Positions 41,688 through 50,314 of a DNA stretch of 64,000 nt are shown piece by piece (the first letter of the stretch is position 1; the number at the start of each line of letters is the position of its first letter). The notes below the pieces were generated by a model. That model did not search any database. It was not told the DNA's origin and saw nothing but the letters and a program-made list of their open reading frames with translations. Origin of the DNA: Leptolyngbya sp. FACHB-261 (GTDB taxonomy: Bacteria > Cyanobacteriota > Cyanobacteriia > FACHB-261); assembly GCF_014696065.1 (NCBI RefSeq), contig NZ_JACJPL010000026.1, positions 434,001-498,000 on the forward strand, read 5' to 3'. The position numbers and the translations under genes were made by a program.

Positions 41688-43013
41688 TTATTGGCTGTTA
41701 CTTAACCGACGATAGACGGTGGCCAAGGCATCAGCATCACCAACATTACCGGGGAATAAAACGACCGGCAAATCAGGAAATTGGGGATGGTCAACAGGTG
41801 TGCGCACCATTGAACAACCGGCTAGAATCTGGCCCAGTAAACGAGCTGAGCGAAGGGCCAAACCGGTGCTCAGCACGTCATTGGAGGTGATCCCTCCCTT
41901 ACTGATCAAAAAGCCAATGTCGCTGGGCAGACCCTGCACAATATCCATTAATAACCGGGATACGGCTTCCCCAAACTGTAGTCGGGTCTGGCTATCTTCA
42001 AAGCTGAGTTCCTGGCGACTGGTGAACACAACCGGGGTTTTGCCCTGTTGGTGAGCTTTTTGCACCTGTTCTAGAGCTTGTTGCAGCAGGATAGGGCGAG
42101 GATCAGTTGTGCGCTCCAGGAGCCGAGCTACCTCGACTTCTACGGGTACTGTGCCCGGCTCTTGTAACAACCTTTCCAGCTGCTCAGTGGTCTTTTTGAC
42201 GTGAGAACCAACCACTACCGCACCTGGCTTTTCCCCGCGCACATATTGCGCCATATCTGTTGCAGCAATCGGCTGGGGTGGCAACGCGGCTAAAGCGGTC
42301 AACCAACTGGCCGCACTGCGAAACAAAAAGCGCTTGCCCTGTTGGGCAGCCGCTAAAACGTCCGCAGCAAAGCGGTTGAGATCTGCTTGCGTTTCGCCGT
42401 CAACAACGCCACATTGGTTGTGCTCAAGTTTGAGCAGCCGTTGCAAACTTCCCTTGCGAATGTCAGCGAGCAAAAAGCGCTCGACCTCGGCAGCTTTAAT
42501 TCGGCCCTGCGTTTTTTCGGCTACATAATCGGGCAAGTAACTGTGGTGATAGCCGAAGACAGAGTCCCGAGCGAACTCGGTCTCGTGAACGGGAGTATCT
42601 ACACCATTAATTTTCAGATAATGCACACTGTCCCGTGTGACTCGTCCGCCTTCGAAAAAAGCAAGCACGAGAAAATGCGCGTCGAAAGGCCCCAATTCCT
42701 CAGCAATCACATCTGTTTCTACTGGATAATGACCACGCAGAGTGGAGTCAGAGCGGCTAACTACTAGAAAATCCTCGACTGCCTCCGCAGCAAGCGCCTG
42801 CTTAAGGTTGTGGCAAGCCTCGCGTGTGACCACAGCAGCCTGCTCTGGCGGTAGGGCTCGCGTGTTAGTCAGTACAAAGAAAATTGGTGAGTCATCCGCC
42901 AGTCCCAAGCGCAGGGTATCTACATCCCAACGCATGAGCAGCAGGCAACTGTGAACGGTTTGGGAACCGGTTGGGTCATCATCCAAGACGATTACTTTCG
43001 GCTGTTTATCCAT
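41688..43013 (-). CDS. Four-carbon acid sugar kinase family protein
   Basis: About 441 residues. The N-terminal domain opens VIVLDDDPTGSQTVHSC, the catalytic DDDxTG-type motif of this family (formerly DUF1537; OtnK/DtnK/LtnK types), with SRSDSTLRGHYPVE near 85. The C-terminal nucleotide-binding domain has GAVVVGSHVKKTTEQLERLL and GFLISKGGITSNDVLSTGLA, ending PVVLFPGNVGDADALATVY. Members phosphorylate erythronate, threonate or related acids in ATP-dependent catabolism. The start is the ATG at 43013 with GGGGG upstream; a GTG at 43055 is in frame. The usual partner dehydrogenase and aldolase genes are absent here, so the substrate remains open. Confidence 0.85.
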   Translation of the reverse strand: MDKQPKVIVLDDDPTGSQTVHSCLLLMRWDVDTLRLGLADDSPIFFVLTNTRALPPEQAAVVTREACHNLKQALAAEAVEDFLVVSRSDSTLRGHYPVETDVIAEELGPFDAHFLVLAFFEGGRVTRDSVHYLKINGVDTPVHETEFARDSVFGYHHSYLPDYVAEKTQGRIKAAEVERFLLADIRKGSLQRLLKLEHNQCGVVDGETQADLNRFAADVLAAAQQGKRFLFRSAASWLTALAALPPQPIAATDMAQYVRGEKPGAVVVGSHVKKTTEQLERLLQEPGTVPVEVEVARLLERTTDPRPILLQQALEQVQKAHQQGKTPVVFTSRQELSFEDSQTRLQFGEAVSRLLMDIVQGLPSDIGFLISKGGITSNDVLSTGLALRSARLLGQILAGCSMVRTPVDHPQFPDLPVVLFPGNVGDADALATVYRRLSNSQ

Positions 43014-43163
43014 CGGGTGAGCCCCCAACCTACTGGCTTGATCGTGACTGAGCACAGTTTACAGCCGCAGCAACCCGTGGCTTCGTGCCTGCGGTTCCTG
43101 CGGCTTGGAGTGGTTCCTTAAAAAGGCTCTAGGGAATGTAGCCGAGATTTTTGCTCGACAAAC

Positions 43164-43622
43164 TTAATCGAGATACCCCATCAGTTCAGCGTCAGGCAGC
43201 AGGTTGGGAGCAACTGGACGATTATTGGGCAGTGGCTCTGCCTCACTGGAAACTTGCAAATTGCTGGCGACAACCGGACGGTTTCCTAAGGTTTTAACAA
43301 TCTCAATGCCGCTGACGGCAATCGGACGGTTTCCCAGCAGAGTGCCTGCGACTTGAATACCCGCTACAGCAATCGGACGACCTTCAGGCAAGTCGCTAGT
43401 CTCTAGAATCTCTAGGGTTGTGGGGAAAACTGGACGGTTGTTGGGGAGGGGGCGGGGTTCGTAAACCCGGATGGCTTGAGCTCCGGAGGTTCGTTGCAGG
43501 GCACCTGGAGCGGCTGAAGTGGCGATCTGGACGTTATCTTTGCCCTCGTTGAGCGATTCTTCAACAGGCTGACTGCTGCTCTTGCGCTGAGTCGTCCGAG
43601 TTTTAGGGGTACTAGCGGTCAT
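43164..43622 (-). CDS. Small protein with repeated N-R-P motifs
   Basis: 152 residues. The first 50 are Thr/Ser/Gln-rich and polar. The rest is built on five short repeats: NNRPVFPTTLEI, EGRPIAVAGIQV, GNRPIAVSGIEI, GNRPVVASNLQV and NNRPVAPNLL, each about 16-22 residues apart, each with a turn (G/N-N-R-P) and a beta-like strand. The tail is ELMGYLD. There is no signal peptide or membrane segment. I recall similar repeat proteins in other cyanobacteria but know no function; a small solenoid or binding scaffold would fit. The ATG start lies after an AT-rich promoter region. Confidence 0.7.
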   Translation of the reverse strand: MTASTPKTRTTQRKSSSQPVEESLNEGKDNVQIATSAAPGALQRTSGAQAIRVYEPRPLPNNRPVFPTTLEILETSDLPEGRPIAVAGIQVAGTLLGNRPIAVSGIEIVKTLGNRPVVASNLQVSSEAEPLPNNRPVAPNLLPDAELMGYLD

Positions 43623-43987
43623 GGGCTATCCCTCCAGATGTTCTATTTCACATTGGTTTACCTAGCTCAGCCCAGTAGCAACTGTGAGTAAGAACAAACA
43701 TCTACTCTGTTGCTTATCTTGAGCTTGACTTGCATTGTAAGTGTGAATTTTGGTATCCATAATCCCAAGAATTATTAATAGAATTTATCTTTCTGAGAAG
43801 ATTCATTAGTCTCGATTTATTAGTGCCATTCGCCGTTTATTCAAAAAGGTCAGTTGGGCTGGACCTGTTTAGCCCAACTGACCTAACTGTCATCAGCAAT
43901 CCAACAGCAACTTAGTCTTGGGGTTGAGCAACCCAACCCCCTTCTCAAGCTGAAGGATCAGAACCTCGGTTATTGCACGGATGTAAT
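43623..43987. other. Intergenic region with two hairpins
   Basis: This is 365 bases between the N-R-P repeat gene and the phosphoketolase-like gene, both on the minus strand. The part next to the repeat gene (43690-43830) is AT-rich and presumably carries its promoter. The part next to the phosphoketolase-like gene carries a strong terminator and a smaller 7-bp hairpin, GGGGTTG (43920-43926) with CAACCCC (43934-43940). Confidence 0.5.
43843..43883 (-). terminator. Rho-independent terminator
   Basis: GGTCAGTTGGGCT (43848-43860) and AGCCCAACTGACC (43871-43883) form a perfect 13-bp stem with a 10-base loop. On the minus strand the stem is followed by TTTTTGAATAA, so this is a textbook terminator for the transketolase-like gene that ends at 43988. 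Confidence 0.8.
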
Positions 43988-46201
43988 CTATTGCACCAAT
44001 GCAATCGCTCGCTCTGCCAGGGCTTTAGCACTTAAGCCGTTGAAGTCCATCAATTGAGTCGCCGTTGCTGTCGTTTCGCCCCGCTTCCAGGCGAAGGTAT
44101 CTCGCTTCGCCGTGCTGCGCAGCAGAATGGGCTCCAGGATGCCGCTGGCACCTCCAGTAATGCCTAGCAGCGCATCGCCACCGAATAGAGCCTCGAAGCC
44201 AGCATCGCCCAGGAAGTCACCATCTGGTTCCGAGCAAGTTGACCAAGCCACATCGTGAAGACGATAGAGACGGCGTGGATTGACCACGGAGACAATGCGC
44301 GTGCCAATGCCCTGGGTTGCCAACTGCGCCGCGGCTTCGAATGCGGGCAGTAAGGTCATGTCACCTACTACGGCCAGGACCACTGTTTTGCTGCCCGGCG
44401 TCTCCTGGAGCACGATTGCCCCATCTTGAAGCGCCTGACGCGCTTGAGCAAAGCTAGTGCGAATCGGCAACGGCGATTTGCTGGCCGTGATCACGATGCC
44501 CTTATTGCGCGTGGTCAGCGCCCAATCGTAAGCCACCTGAATGCTGTTGGCGTCGGTGGGGAAGATCGGGAAGATGTTGCCGTTGCGCATCATGGCGGCA
44601 AAGTAGGCTTCAATTTCGGGCCGTTGATGGGTCCAGCCATTGCGTCCCTGCTCTAGGGCACCTGCGGTAAACAGAGTGACCGTGGAGGGGGTGGGACGGC
44701 GCAACTCAGCCATCGCTTGAGTCACAGTCTGCCAAATCGGTAGGCCGTTGATGGCAAAGGATTCGTAAGAGCACCACAAGCTGCGGCTGCCCATCAAAGC
44801 CAGACCCACGGCTAAACCCGCACAGGCATCTTCACTCAGCGGCTCATAGACCTGACCCTTGGGCTGTTGGTTATAGAGCGGATCGGGAGTTGGGTGAATG
44901 ATCTGAAGCGCTTGGTTGATGTTGGCGATACCCGAGGCTTCGTTGCCGTCAGCGTTGGAAACCAGATAGGCTGGATCCTGCTGGCCAACGTAGCCCACCA
45001 GACGGCCCATGGCTGTCGTGGCAATTTTGGCTTCACCGCCCACCGGGTATTCTTCCAGTGGCAGTTTGCCTAGGTCGGGCAAGGGCCGCACTGACTCAGT
45101 AACCGCCGTTTTCGCGGCTGGGCCACCCCCTGCCCGCTCCAGATTGGCGCGCACCAATGCCCAGGCCGCTGGAGACAAAGCCCGTGACTTGAGGCCATTG
45201 ACCACATCCGCATTGTCTAGCGTGTGGTGGGCATAGAGGTTGTGAGATTTAGCACCTTTGGCATGGACGCCTGCGCCCTTGAGCTGCTTGAGGATCAAGA
45301 CTGTGAGCTTGCCGCCTAGGGCAGACCGAGCTGCTTGGTCTGCGGCCACCAACACGGCTTCGGTGAAGGCCAAGCGCTGCTTTAGCGAGAAGCTGGTGCT
45401 GTCCACATAGGCACCGGGCTGATTTTGGTCATCGAAATCCTTGGCGTCGATCAGGATTACTTCTTCAAAGCCGTTACCGCGCCAGTAGGCCAACATCTCC
45501 TGATTGGACTTGGTCGAGACCATGCTGTGGTGCTCCTGGCTGAAGCCATTCCAAATCAGCACCGGCAGGAAGTTGGTTGCGCTGGGATAGGCGGTATGGA
45601 AGTGAGCCATAGAACTCATCACATAGGGCTCGCCCAAACCACCATCACCGACTGTAAAGGGGAAGAGCTTATCGCGATGCAGCAGTGCAGCAGCCATAGC
45701 AAAGTGCTGGCCCTGGCCCAGAGGCCCAGCGGGAGCCAGAATTCCCGGAATATAGCCAGAGAGGTGGCCTAGCAGACCGTGCGTTTCGCGGAAGCGGTCA
45801 CGCAACTGCGCCACGCTACTGATGCCCATGTCTTCCAATGAGCGGTCCAGGAACATGGCGCTGTAGAAGCCAGGGGCGTGGTGGCCAACTTCGGTGAGGA
45901 TGTTCTTGTGGCCCAGCATCACTAGAGCCGCATAAGCTTCAACTGAACTAGCAAAACCGCCTGGGTGCCCAGAGGCCTTGCTGGCTGTAACTTGCAGAGT
46001 CAGGTAGCGCAGAGCGTCGGCAGCGAGCAGTGTTTGAAAGACAGCGGCGGGGTCGGTAGGGTTGGCAATCGCCAAGTTTCCTTCAGCAATAACGGGCGCT
46101 TTGCCATGCGTTTCAAAACCGGGCAAAGCCTCACCGAAGTATTGAATTCCTTCACAAAAAGCTGGAGTGGCTAACATTACCTCTTGGGGCGATGCTGTCA
46201 T
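43988..46201 (-). CDS. Transketolase-like TPP enzyme, putative phosphoketolase
   Basis: About 737 residues. The N-terminal half has ASKASGHPGGFASSVEAYAAL near 80 and the thiamine diphosphate motif beginning GDGGLGEP near 197 and ending in NG (LPVLIWNGFSQEHH). The C-terminal half shows the pyrimidine domain (SNADGNEASGI; SEDACAGLAVGLALMGSRSLWCSYESFAING) and a transketolase-like end domain. It differs from the classic Xfp-type enzyme (slr0453 kind) and resembles the second Synechocystis protein, sll0529, which has been discussed as a phosphoketolase. It would split xylulose- or fructose-phosphate to acetyl-phosphate. The start is the ATG at 46201, with AGGG eight bases upstream; an ATG at 46249 has no site. 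A strong terminator follows. Confidence 0.8.
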   Translation of the reverse strand: MTASPQEVMLATPAFCEGIQYFGEALPGFETHGKAPVIAEGNLAIANPTDPAAVFQTLLAADALRYLTLQVTASKASGHPGGFASSVEAYAALVMLGHKNILTEVGHHAPGFYSAMFLDRSLEDMGISSVAQLRDRFRETHGLLGHLSGYIPGILAPAGPLGQGQHFAMAAALLHRDKLFPFTVGDGGLGEPYVMSSMAHFHTAYPSATNFLPVLIWNGFSQEHHSMVSTKSNQEMLAYWRGNGFEEVILIDAKDFDDQNQPGAYVDSTSFSLKQRLAFTEAVLVAADQAARSALGGKLTVLILKQLKGAGVHAKGAKSHNLYAHHTLDNADVVNGLKSRALSPAAWALVRANLERAGGGPAAKTAVTESVRPLPDLGKLPLEEYPVGGEAKIATTAMGRLVGYVGQQDPAYLVSNADGNEASGIANINQALQIIHPTPDPLYNQQPKGQVYEPLSEDACAGLAVGLALMGSRSLWCSYESFAINGLPIWQTVTQAMAELRRPTPSTVTLFTAGALEQGRNGWTHQRPEIEAYFAAMMRNGNIFPIFPTDANSIQVAYDWALTTRNKGIVITASKSPLPIRTSFAQARQALQDGAIVLQETPGSKTVVLAVVGDMTLLPAFEAAAQLATQGIGTRIVSVVNPRRLYRLHDVAWSTCSEPDGDFLGDAGFEALFGGDALLGITGGASGILEPILLRSTAKRDTFAWKRGETTATATQLMDFNGLSAKALAERAIALVQ

Positions 46202-46376
46202 GCTGAGATCCCTACTTCCATCGAAATGACTGTTACTGCGTTGCTGCATTCATGATGTTACAGCTTTTGTGTTATAAGAAAGTAATTTATATTATCAACT
46301 ATCCCTTTGGTTATGATGAGGGATTCTGCTCAAAGTTACTAAGGACCCAACAAGTCTTTGTGAGAGTAAAGCTGCT

Positions 46377-47741
46377 ATGCCATTACCTGCTGGTCCACAG
46401 ATTCCGCCCTTACTGCAACTCATTCAATGGATCGCTCAGCCGCTTGCTTTTTTAGAGTCTAATGCTCAGCGTTATGGTGACGTTTTTACAGCGCGATTTG
46501 GTGCTTTAGAACCGATTGTATTTCTCAGCCATCCACAAGCAATTCAAGAAATTTTTAATCGTCCTGAGCAATTTGATTCAGGTATTGCCAATGACATTCT
46601 AAAACCTCTTTTAGGGAATCACTCGTTGATGTTAATGGATGGTGAACGCCATCAAAAACAACGTCGCTTGGTTACTCCACCGTTCCATGGGGAGCGGATG
46701 CGCACCTACGGTCAAATTATTTATGACATCACACAGCAGGTAAGCGACCGCTGGATTTTGGGTGAGCCGTTTTCAGTTCGCTCTGCCATGCAAGAAATCG
46801 CGATGAGCGTGATTATGCAGGCGGTATTTGGCTTGCGCGAGGGCTCTCGTTGCCAGCAACTGAAGCAACTGCTGGCAGAGATGCTCGATGTTACCAGCTC
46901 GCCGTTAAGTTCTAGTCTGTTGTTCTTTCCCTGGCTACAGCGCGATTTAGGTGACTGGAGTCCCTGGAGTCGTTTTCTGCGCCGTCAGGAGCAAATCGAT
47001 GAGCTGATTTACGCTGAAATTCAAGAGCGCCGCCAGGAGGTAAATACTGCTCGGTCTGACATTCTCAGTTTGATGATGGCAGCTCGGGACGAGTCAGGAC
47101 AGCCCTTAACGGATGCTGAGTTGCGCTCTGAATTAATCACGCTTTTGGTCGCAGGTCATGAGACAACCGCATCAGCTTTAACTTGGGCACTGTATTGGGT
47201 TCATGCTTTGCCCAACGTGCATGAAAAGTTGCTTCAAGAGTTGAATTCGCTAGAAGATAAAACAGATTTCAACGCTATTTTTAAGCTGCCTTACTTAACG
47301 GCGGTTTACCAGGAAACGTTGCGCATTTATCCGATTGCCTTGATTACTTTCTTGCGAGTTCTAAAGTCGCCAATGCAGTTGATGGGACAGTCCTTCGAGG
47401 CTGGAACTGTGCTAGGGCCCTGCATCTATCTCACCCATCAAAGGCCAGATTTGTACCCGGAGCCTAAGCAGTTTAGACCCGAGCGTTTCTTAGAGCGGCA
47501 GTTTGCGCCCCATGAATATTTGCCCTTCGGCGGTGGCAGCCGTCGTTGTATCGGCATGGCCTTTGCCCAGTACGAAATGAAGCTAGTTTTGGCGGCTGTC
47601 TTGTCGCGGTTTGACCTGGCAATGGTCAAGAATCAGAAGGTTCAGCCAGTCCGTCGAGGCTTAACCCTGGCCCCTTCGGCGGGTAAGTGGCTAGTGCCAA
47701 CAGGTCTGCGGCAGGCTGATAAGGTGCCAGCCCGGGTTTGA
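46377..47741 (+). CDS. Cytochrome P450, CYP110-like
   Basis: A 454-residue soluble P450. The I-helix oxygen-binding motif is VAGHETTASALTWAL, the K-helix motif is ETLRIYP, and the heme-binding loop is FGGGSRRCIGMAFA with the thiolate Cys391. The N-terminus PLPAGPQIPPLLQLIQWIAQPLAFLE and DVFTARFG are typical of the CYP110 family found in cyanobacteria, whose members hydroxylate fatty acids or terpenes. There is no membrane anchor. It is divergent from the phosphoketolase-like gene (gap 175 bases). No terpene synthase or ferredoxin gene is adjacent, so the natural substrate cannot be inferred from context. GAGAG lies upstream of the ATG. Confidence 0.9.
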   Translation: MPLPAGPQIPPLLQLIQWIAQPLAFLESNAQRYGDVFTARFGALEPIVFLSHPQAIQEIFNRPEQFDSGIANDILKPLLGNHSLMLMDGERHQKQRRLVTPPFHGERMRTYGQIIYDITQQVSDRWILGEPFSVRSAMQEIAMSVIMQAVFGLREGSRCQQLKQLLAEMLDVTSSPLSSSLLFFPWLQRDLGDWSPWSRFLRRQEQIDELIYAEIQERRQEVNTARSDILSLMMAARDESGQPLTDAELRSELITLLVAGHETTASALTWALYWVHALPNVHEKLLQELNSLEDKTDFNAIFKLPYLTAVYQETLRIYPIALITFLRVLKSPMQLMGQSFEAGTVLGPCIYLTHQRPDLYPEPKQFRPERFLERQFAPHEYLPFGGGSRRCIGMAFAQYEMKLVLAAVLSRFDLAMVKNQKVQPVRRGLTLAPSAGKWLVPTGLRQADKVPARV

Positions 47742-47763
47742 TCTGGCCTATTTCACACGGGGC

Positions 47764-48873
47764 CTATTTTGTAGGGGTCCATGCCGCTTTCCCTGTACGG
47801 TCAATGTAGCTCCATTGACCGCCGGTTTTTACTCGTGCCAGCCCTTCGGCAAAGGAACCGGCTTCATCAAATTGTGGACTAACGATGAGGTTGCCAGTTT
47901 TGTCGATGTAGCCATATTTACCACTGATTTGCACCATCGCTAAGCCTTCTGAAAAGTCAGATGCGGCATCGAATTGGGGCTGAATTACAAGGTTACCAGT
48001 CTTGTCGATGTAACCCCATTTTCTAGCGATGGAGACTAAGGCGAGCCCTTCGGAAAAGTCAGAGGTGAAGTCAAACTCCGCATTAATCACCGAGCGACCA
48101 GTGCGATCAATGTAGGACCAAACATCGCCAGTCCGAACCCGCGCCAGTCCTTCTGAAAAGTGAAAGGCCCCGTCAAATTTTGGTTCAACGACCAACTTGC
48201 CGGTCCGGTCAATATAGCCCGCTCTGTGATTGAGCCGGGCAACGGCTAAGCCTTCAGTAAAGTTCCAGGCATCCTCAAATTGAGGCTGAATCACAACTTT
48301 GCCGGTGGGGTCGATGTAACCATAGCGACTATTCAATTTGATCGCAGCAAGTCCCTCGGCAAAATCTGAGGCCAATTCAAATTGGGGTTCGATCACATAT
48401 TGCCCTTCTGGGTTGATGTAGCCATAGCGGTTTCCCACTTTCACTGCCGCTCGTTTTTCGGCAAAAGTAGCAGCGCCATCGAACCTGGGCTCAATCACGT
48501 ACTCGCCCTGCTTGTCGATGTAACCGTACTGCTCACCCACACGGCTCAGTGCTAGGCCATCAGCGAAAGAAGAACTTCCCGCAAAATTAGGCTCGATCAC
48601 ATAACGACCCGTCTTGTCGATGTATCCATATTTGTCCTCCACACGAACCAAGGCCAGCCCTTCAGCAAAATCCCAAGCGCCATCAAATCGCGCTTTAGAA
48701 GTTGCTTGGGTAGGTGGCTCAGGCGCTACTGAGGGGCTGGGGCGAAGGGACGGTAAAGGTTGGCTCCAAGCCTGGTCTTGGCTCTGCTGCCCACAGGCGC
48801 CAAGCGTCAAGGCGACCAGGGTTAGAACAAGTGAACCGAGTCTAGTGAAATTGGGGCGACCGAGCCGATCCAT
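47764..48873 (-). CDS. WG-repeat lipoprotein
   Basis: About 369 residues. The N-terminus has a hydrophobic stretch and the lipobox LGAC (LTLGACGQQ), so the protein is exported and lipid-anchored. After a Pro/Ser/Gln-rich linker, nine tandem WG (KWG Leptospira-type) repeats of about 34 residues follow, each of the form FAEGLALV--YGYIDKTG-YVIEP-F; the last ends TGKAAWTPTK. Eight of the nine keep the central Gly-Tyr-Ile-Asp/Asn or Ser-Tyr-Ile-Asp. The array probably forms an elongated beta structure used for binding at the surface. Start ATG at 48873 has GAGG eight bases upstream; the frame also has a GTG two codons earlier. Confidence 0.85.
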   Translation of the reverse strand: MDRLGRPNFTRLGSLVLTLVALTLGACGQQSQDQAWSQPLPSLRPSPSVAPEPPTQATSKARFDGAWDFAEGLALVRVEDKYGYIDKTGRYVIEPNFAGSSSFADGLALSRVGEQYGYIDKQGEYVIEPRFDGAATFAEKRAAVKVGNRYGYINPEGQYVIEPQFELASDFAEGLAAIKLNSRYGYIDPTGKVVIQPQFEDAWNFTEGLAVARLNHRAGYIDRTGKLVVEPKFDGAFHFSEGLARVRTGDVWSYIDRTGRSVINAEFDFTSDFSEGLALVSIARKWGYIDKTGNLVIQPQFDAASDFSEGLAMVQISGKYGYIDKTGNLIVSPQFDEAGSFAEGLARVKTGGQWSYIDRTGKAAWTPTK

Positions 48874-48951
48874 CTCCACAACCTCACTCCTAGGCGTTGG
48901 TAAAACCTGTGATTGGCTGCCTCTAGATCGTCGTTTCTAGCTCTAGATTTC

Positions 48952-50310
48952 TCAAGCCACTGCATCAAGTTTGACGCCTCGAATCGAGTAATCCAATAGC
49001 TCGATTGGATGAAGAATCGGTACCTGTTTCCCCTGGATCCGCAAATGCTTACTGATTTGTAGAGAACAACCAGGGTTGGAGGAAGCGATCAGAGTTGCGC
49101 CCGTACTCAGCAGGTTTTCAACTTTCTGCTGGCCCAAGTCATCCGCAATCTCAGGTTGCAGCAGATTGTAAACGCCTGCACTACCGCAGCACAGAGCCGC
49201 ATCCAACGGTTCGCGTAATTGCACACCAGGAATTTGTTTGAGCAAGCGACGCGGTTGCACACTAATTTTCTGCCCGTGCAGAAGGTGACAGGCGTCTTGA
49301 TAGACCAGAGTCAAAGGCTGCTCTTGGAGCGGTGCGAGGGGTGTGCTCAGCCCAATGGCCTCCAAAAATTCCTGCACATCTTTGACTTTGGCGGCAAATT
49401 GAGCCGCTTTCTCGCGATAAGCAGGGTCATCTTGCAGAATGTGACCGTACTCCTTGAGCGTGTGGCCACAGCCCGCGGCGTTAATGATCACGGCATCAAC
49501 GCCTGTGCCCTCGAAGCTGTCGATCATCTGGCGGGCTAGGGCCTGAGCTTGCTCTGTTTGCCCCTGGTGCTGGGGCAAGGCTGCGCAGCAACCCTGGCTT
49601 GAAGGCACAACCACCTCACAGCCGTTGGCGCTCAATACCCGAACCGTCGCTGCATTAACACCCGAGAAGAACAAGCGCTGCACACAGCCTGAGATCATAC
49701 CGACGCGATAGCGCTGCTGGCCTTGGGCTGGGATGACCGTGGGCAGGTTGTCGGTAAAGGCGCTGAGCTTCACCTCCGGTAAGATCGACTCCATTGCAGC
49801 GAGCTGGGGCGAGACTCGCCGCAGTAGCCCGGTCGAGCGTACCAGCTTCTGAAGGCCCAGTTTTTGATAGAGCAGCAGTGGGGCCAGCAGCAGGCGCAGA
49901 CGCCCAGGATAGGGAAACATCGAGAAAATCAACTGCCGCAGCAACCGGTCCTGCCAGGAGCGTGGGTAGTTGCGCTCGACCTGAGGTCGGGTCGCTGCAA
50001 TGAGTTGGTCATACTGCACGCCTGAAGGACAGGTGGTGACGCAGGCTAGACACCCTAGGCAAGAATCAAAGTGCTGCGCCACCGCAGGCGAAAGTGGGAT
50101 ATCGCCCTCATTGAGGGCATCCATCAAGTAGATGCGGCCGCGTGGGGAGTCAGTCTCTTTGCCCAACACGCGATAGCTGGGACAGGTAGACAGGCAGAAG
50201 CCGCAGTGCACACAGGCATCGATCAGTTTTGGATCGGGCGGCTGCTGGGTGTCAAAGCTGGGCAAAGGCTTCGCACCAGCAGGGGTAGCTGAATTTTCTG
50301 AAACTTGCAT
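48952..50310 (-). CDS. glcF: Glycolate dehydrogenase iron-sulfur subunit
   Basis: About 452 residues. Two 4Fe-4S clusters are given by CVHCGFCLSTCPSY near 31 and CLGCLACVTTCPSG near 84. Two cysteine-rich CCG-type domains follow, with GCCAALP near 240 and LCCGSAGVY near 370, as in GlcF, LldE and related electron-transfer subunits. It passes electrons from glycolate oxidation to the quinone pool as part of photorespiratory glycolate recycling. Start is the ATG at 50310, four bases past the glcE stop, so the two genes are translationally close; an in-frame TTG at 50331 overlaps glcE. Confidence 0.92.
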   Translation of the reverse strand: MQVSENSATPAGAKPLPSFDTQQPPDPKLIDACVHCGFCLSTCPSYRVLGKETDSPRGRIYLMDALNEGDIPLSPAVAQHFDSCLGCLACVTTCPSGVQYDQLIAATRPQVERNYPRSWQDRLLRQLIFSMFPYPGRLRLLLAPLLLYQKLGLQKLVRSTGLLRRVSPQLAAMESILPEVKLSAFTDNLPTVIPAQGQQRYRVGMISGCVQRLFFSGVNAATVRVLSANGCEVVVPSSQGCCAALPQHQGQTEQAQALARQMIDSFEGTGVDAVIINAAGCGHTLKEYGHILQDDPAYREKAAQFAAKVKDVQEFLEAIGLSTPLAPLQEQPLTLVYQDACHLLHGQKISVQPRRLLKQIPGVQLREPLDAALCCGSAGVYNLLQPEIADDLGQQKVENLLSTGATLIASSNPGCSLQISKHLRIQGKQVPILHPIELLDYSIRGVKLDAVA

Positions 50311-50314
50311 GGCT

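Noticed and set aside
42387-42767. 126-codon plus-strand frame inside the four-carbon acid sugar kinase gene
   Set aside because: It is the antisense of a gene with clear family motifs and has no independent support.
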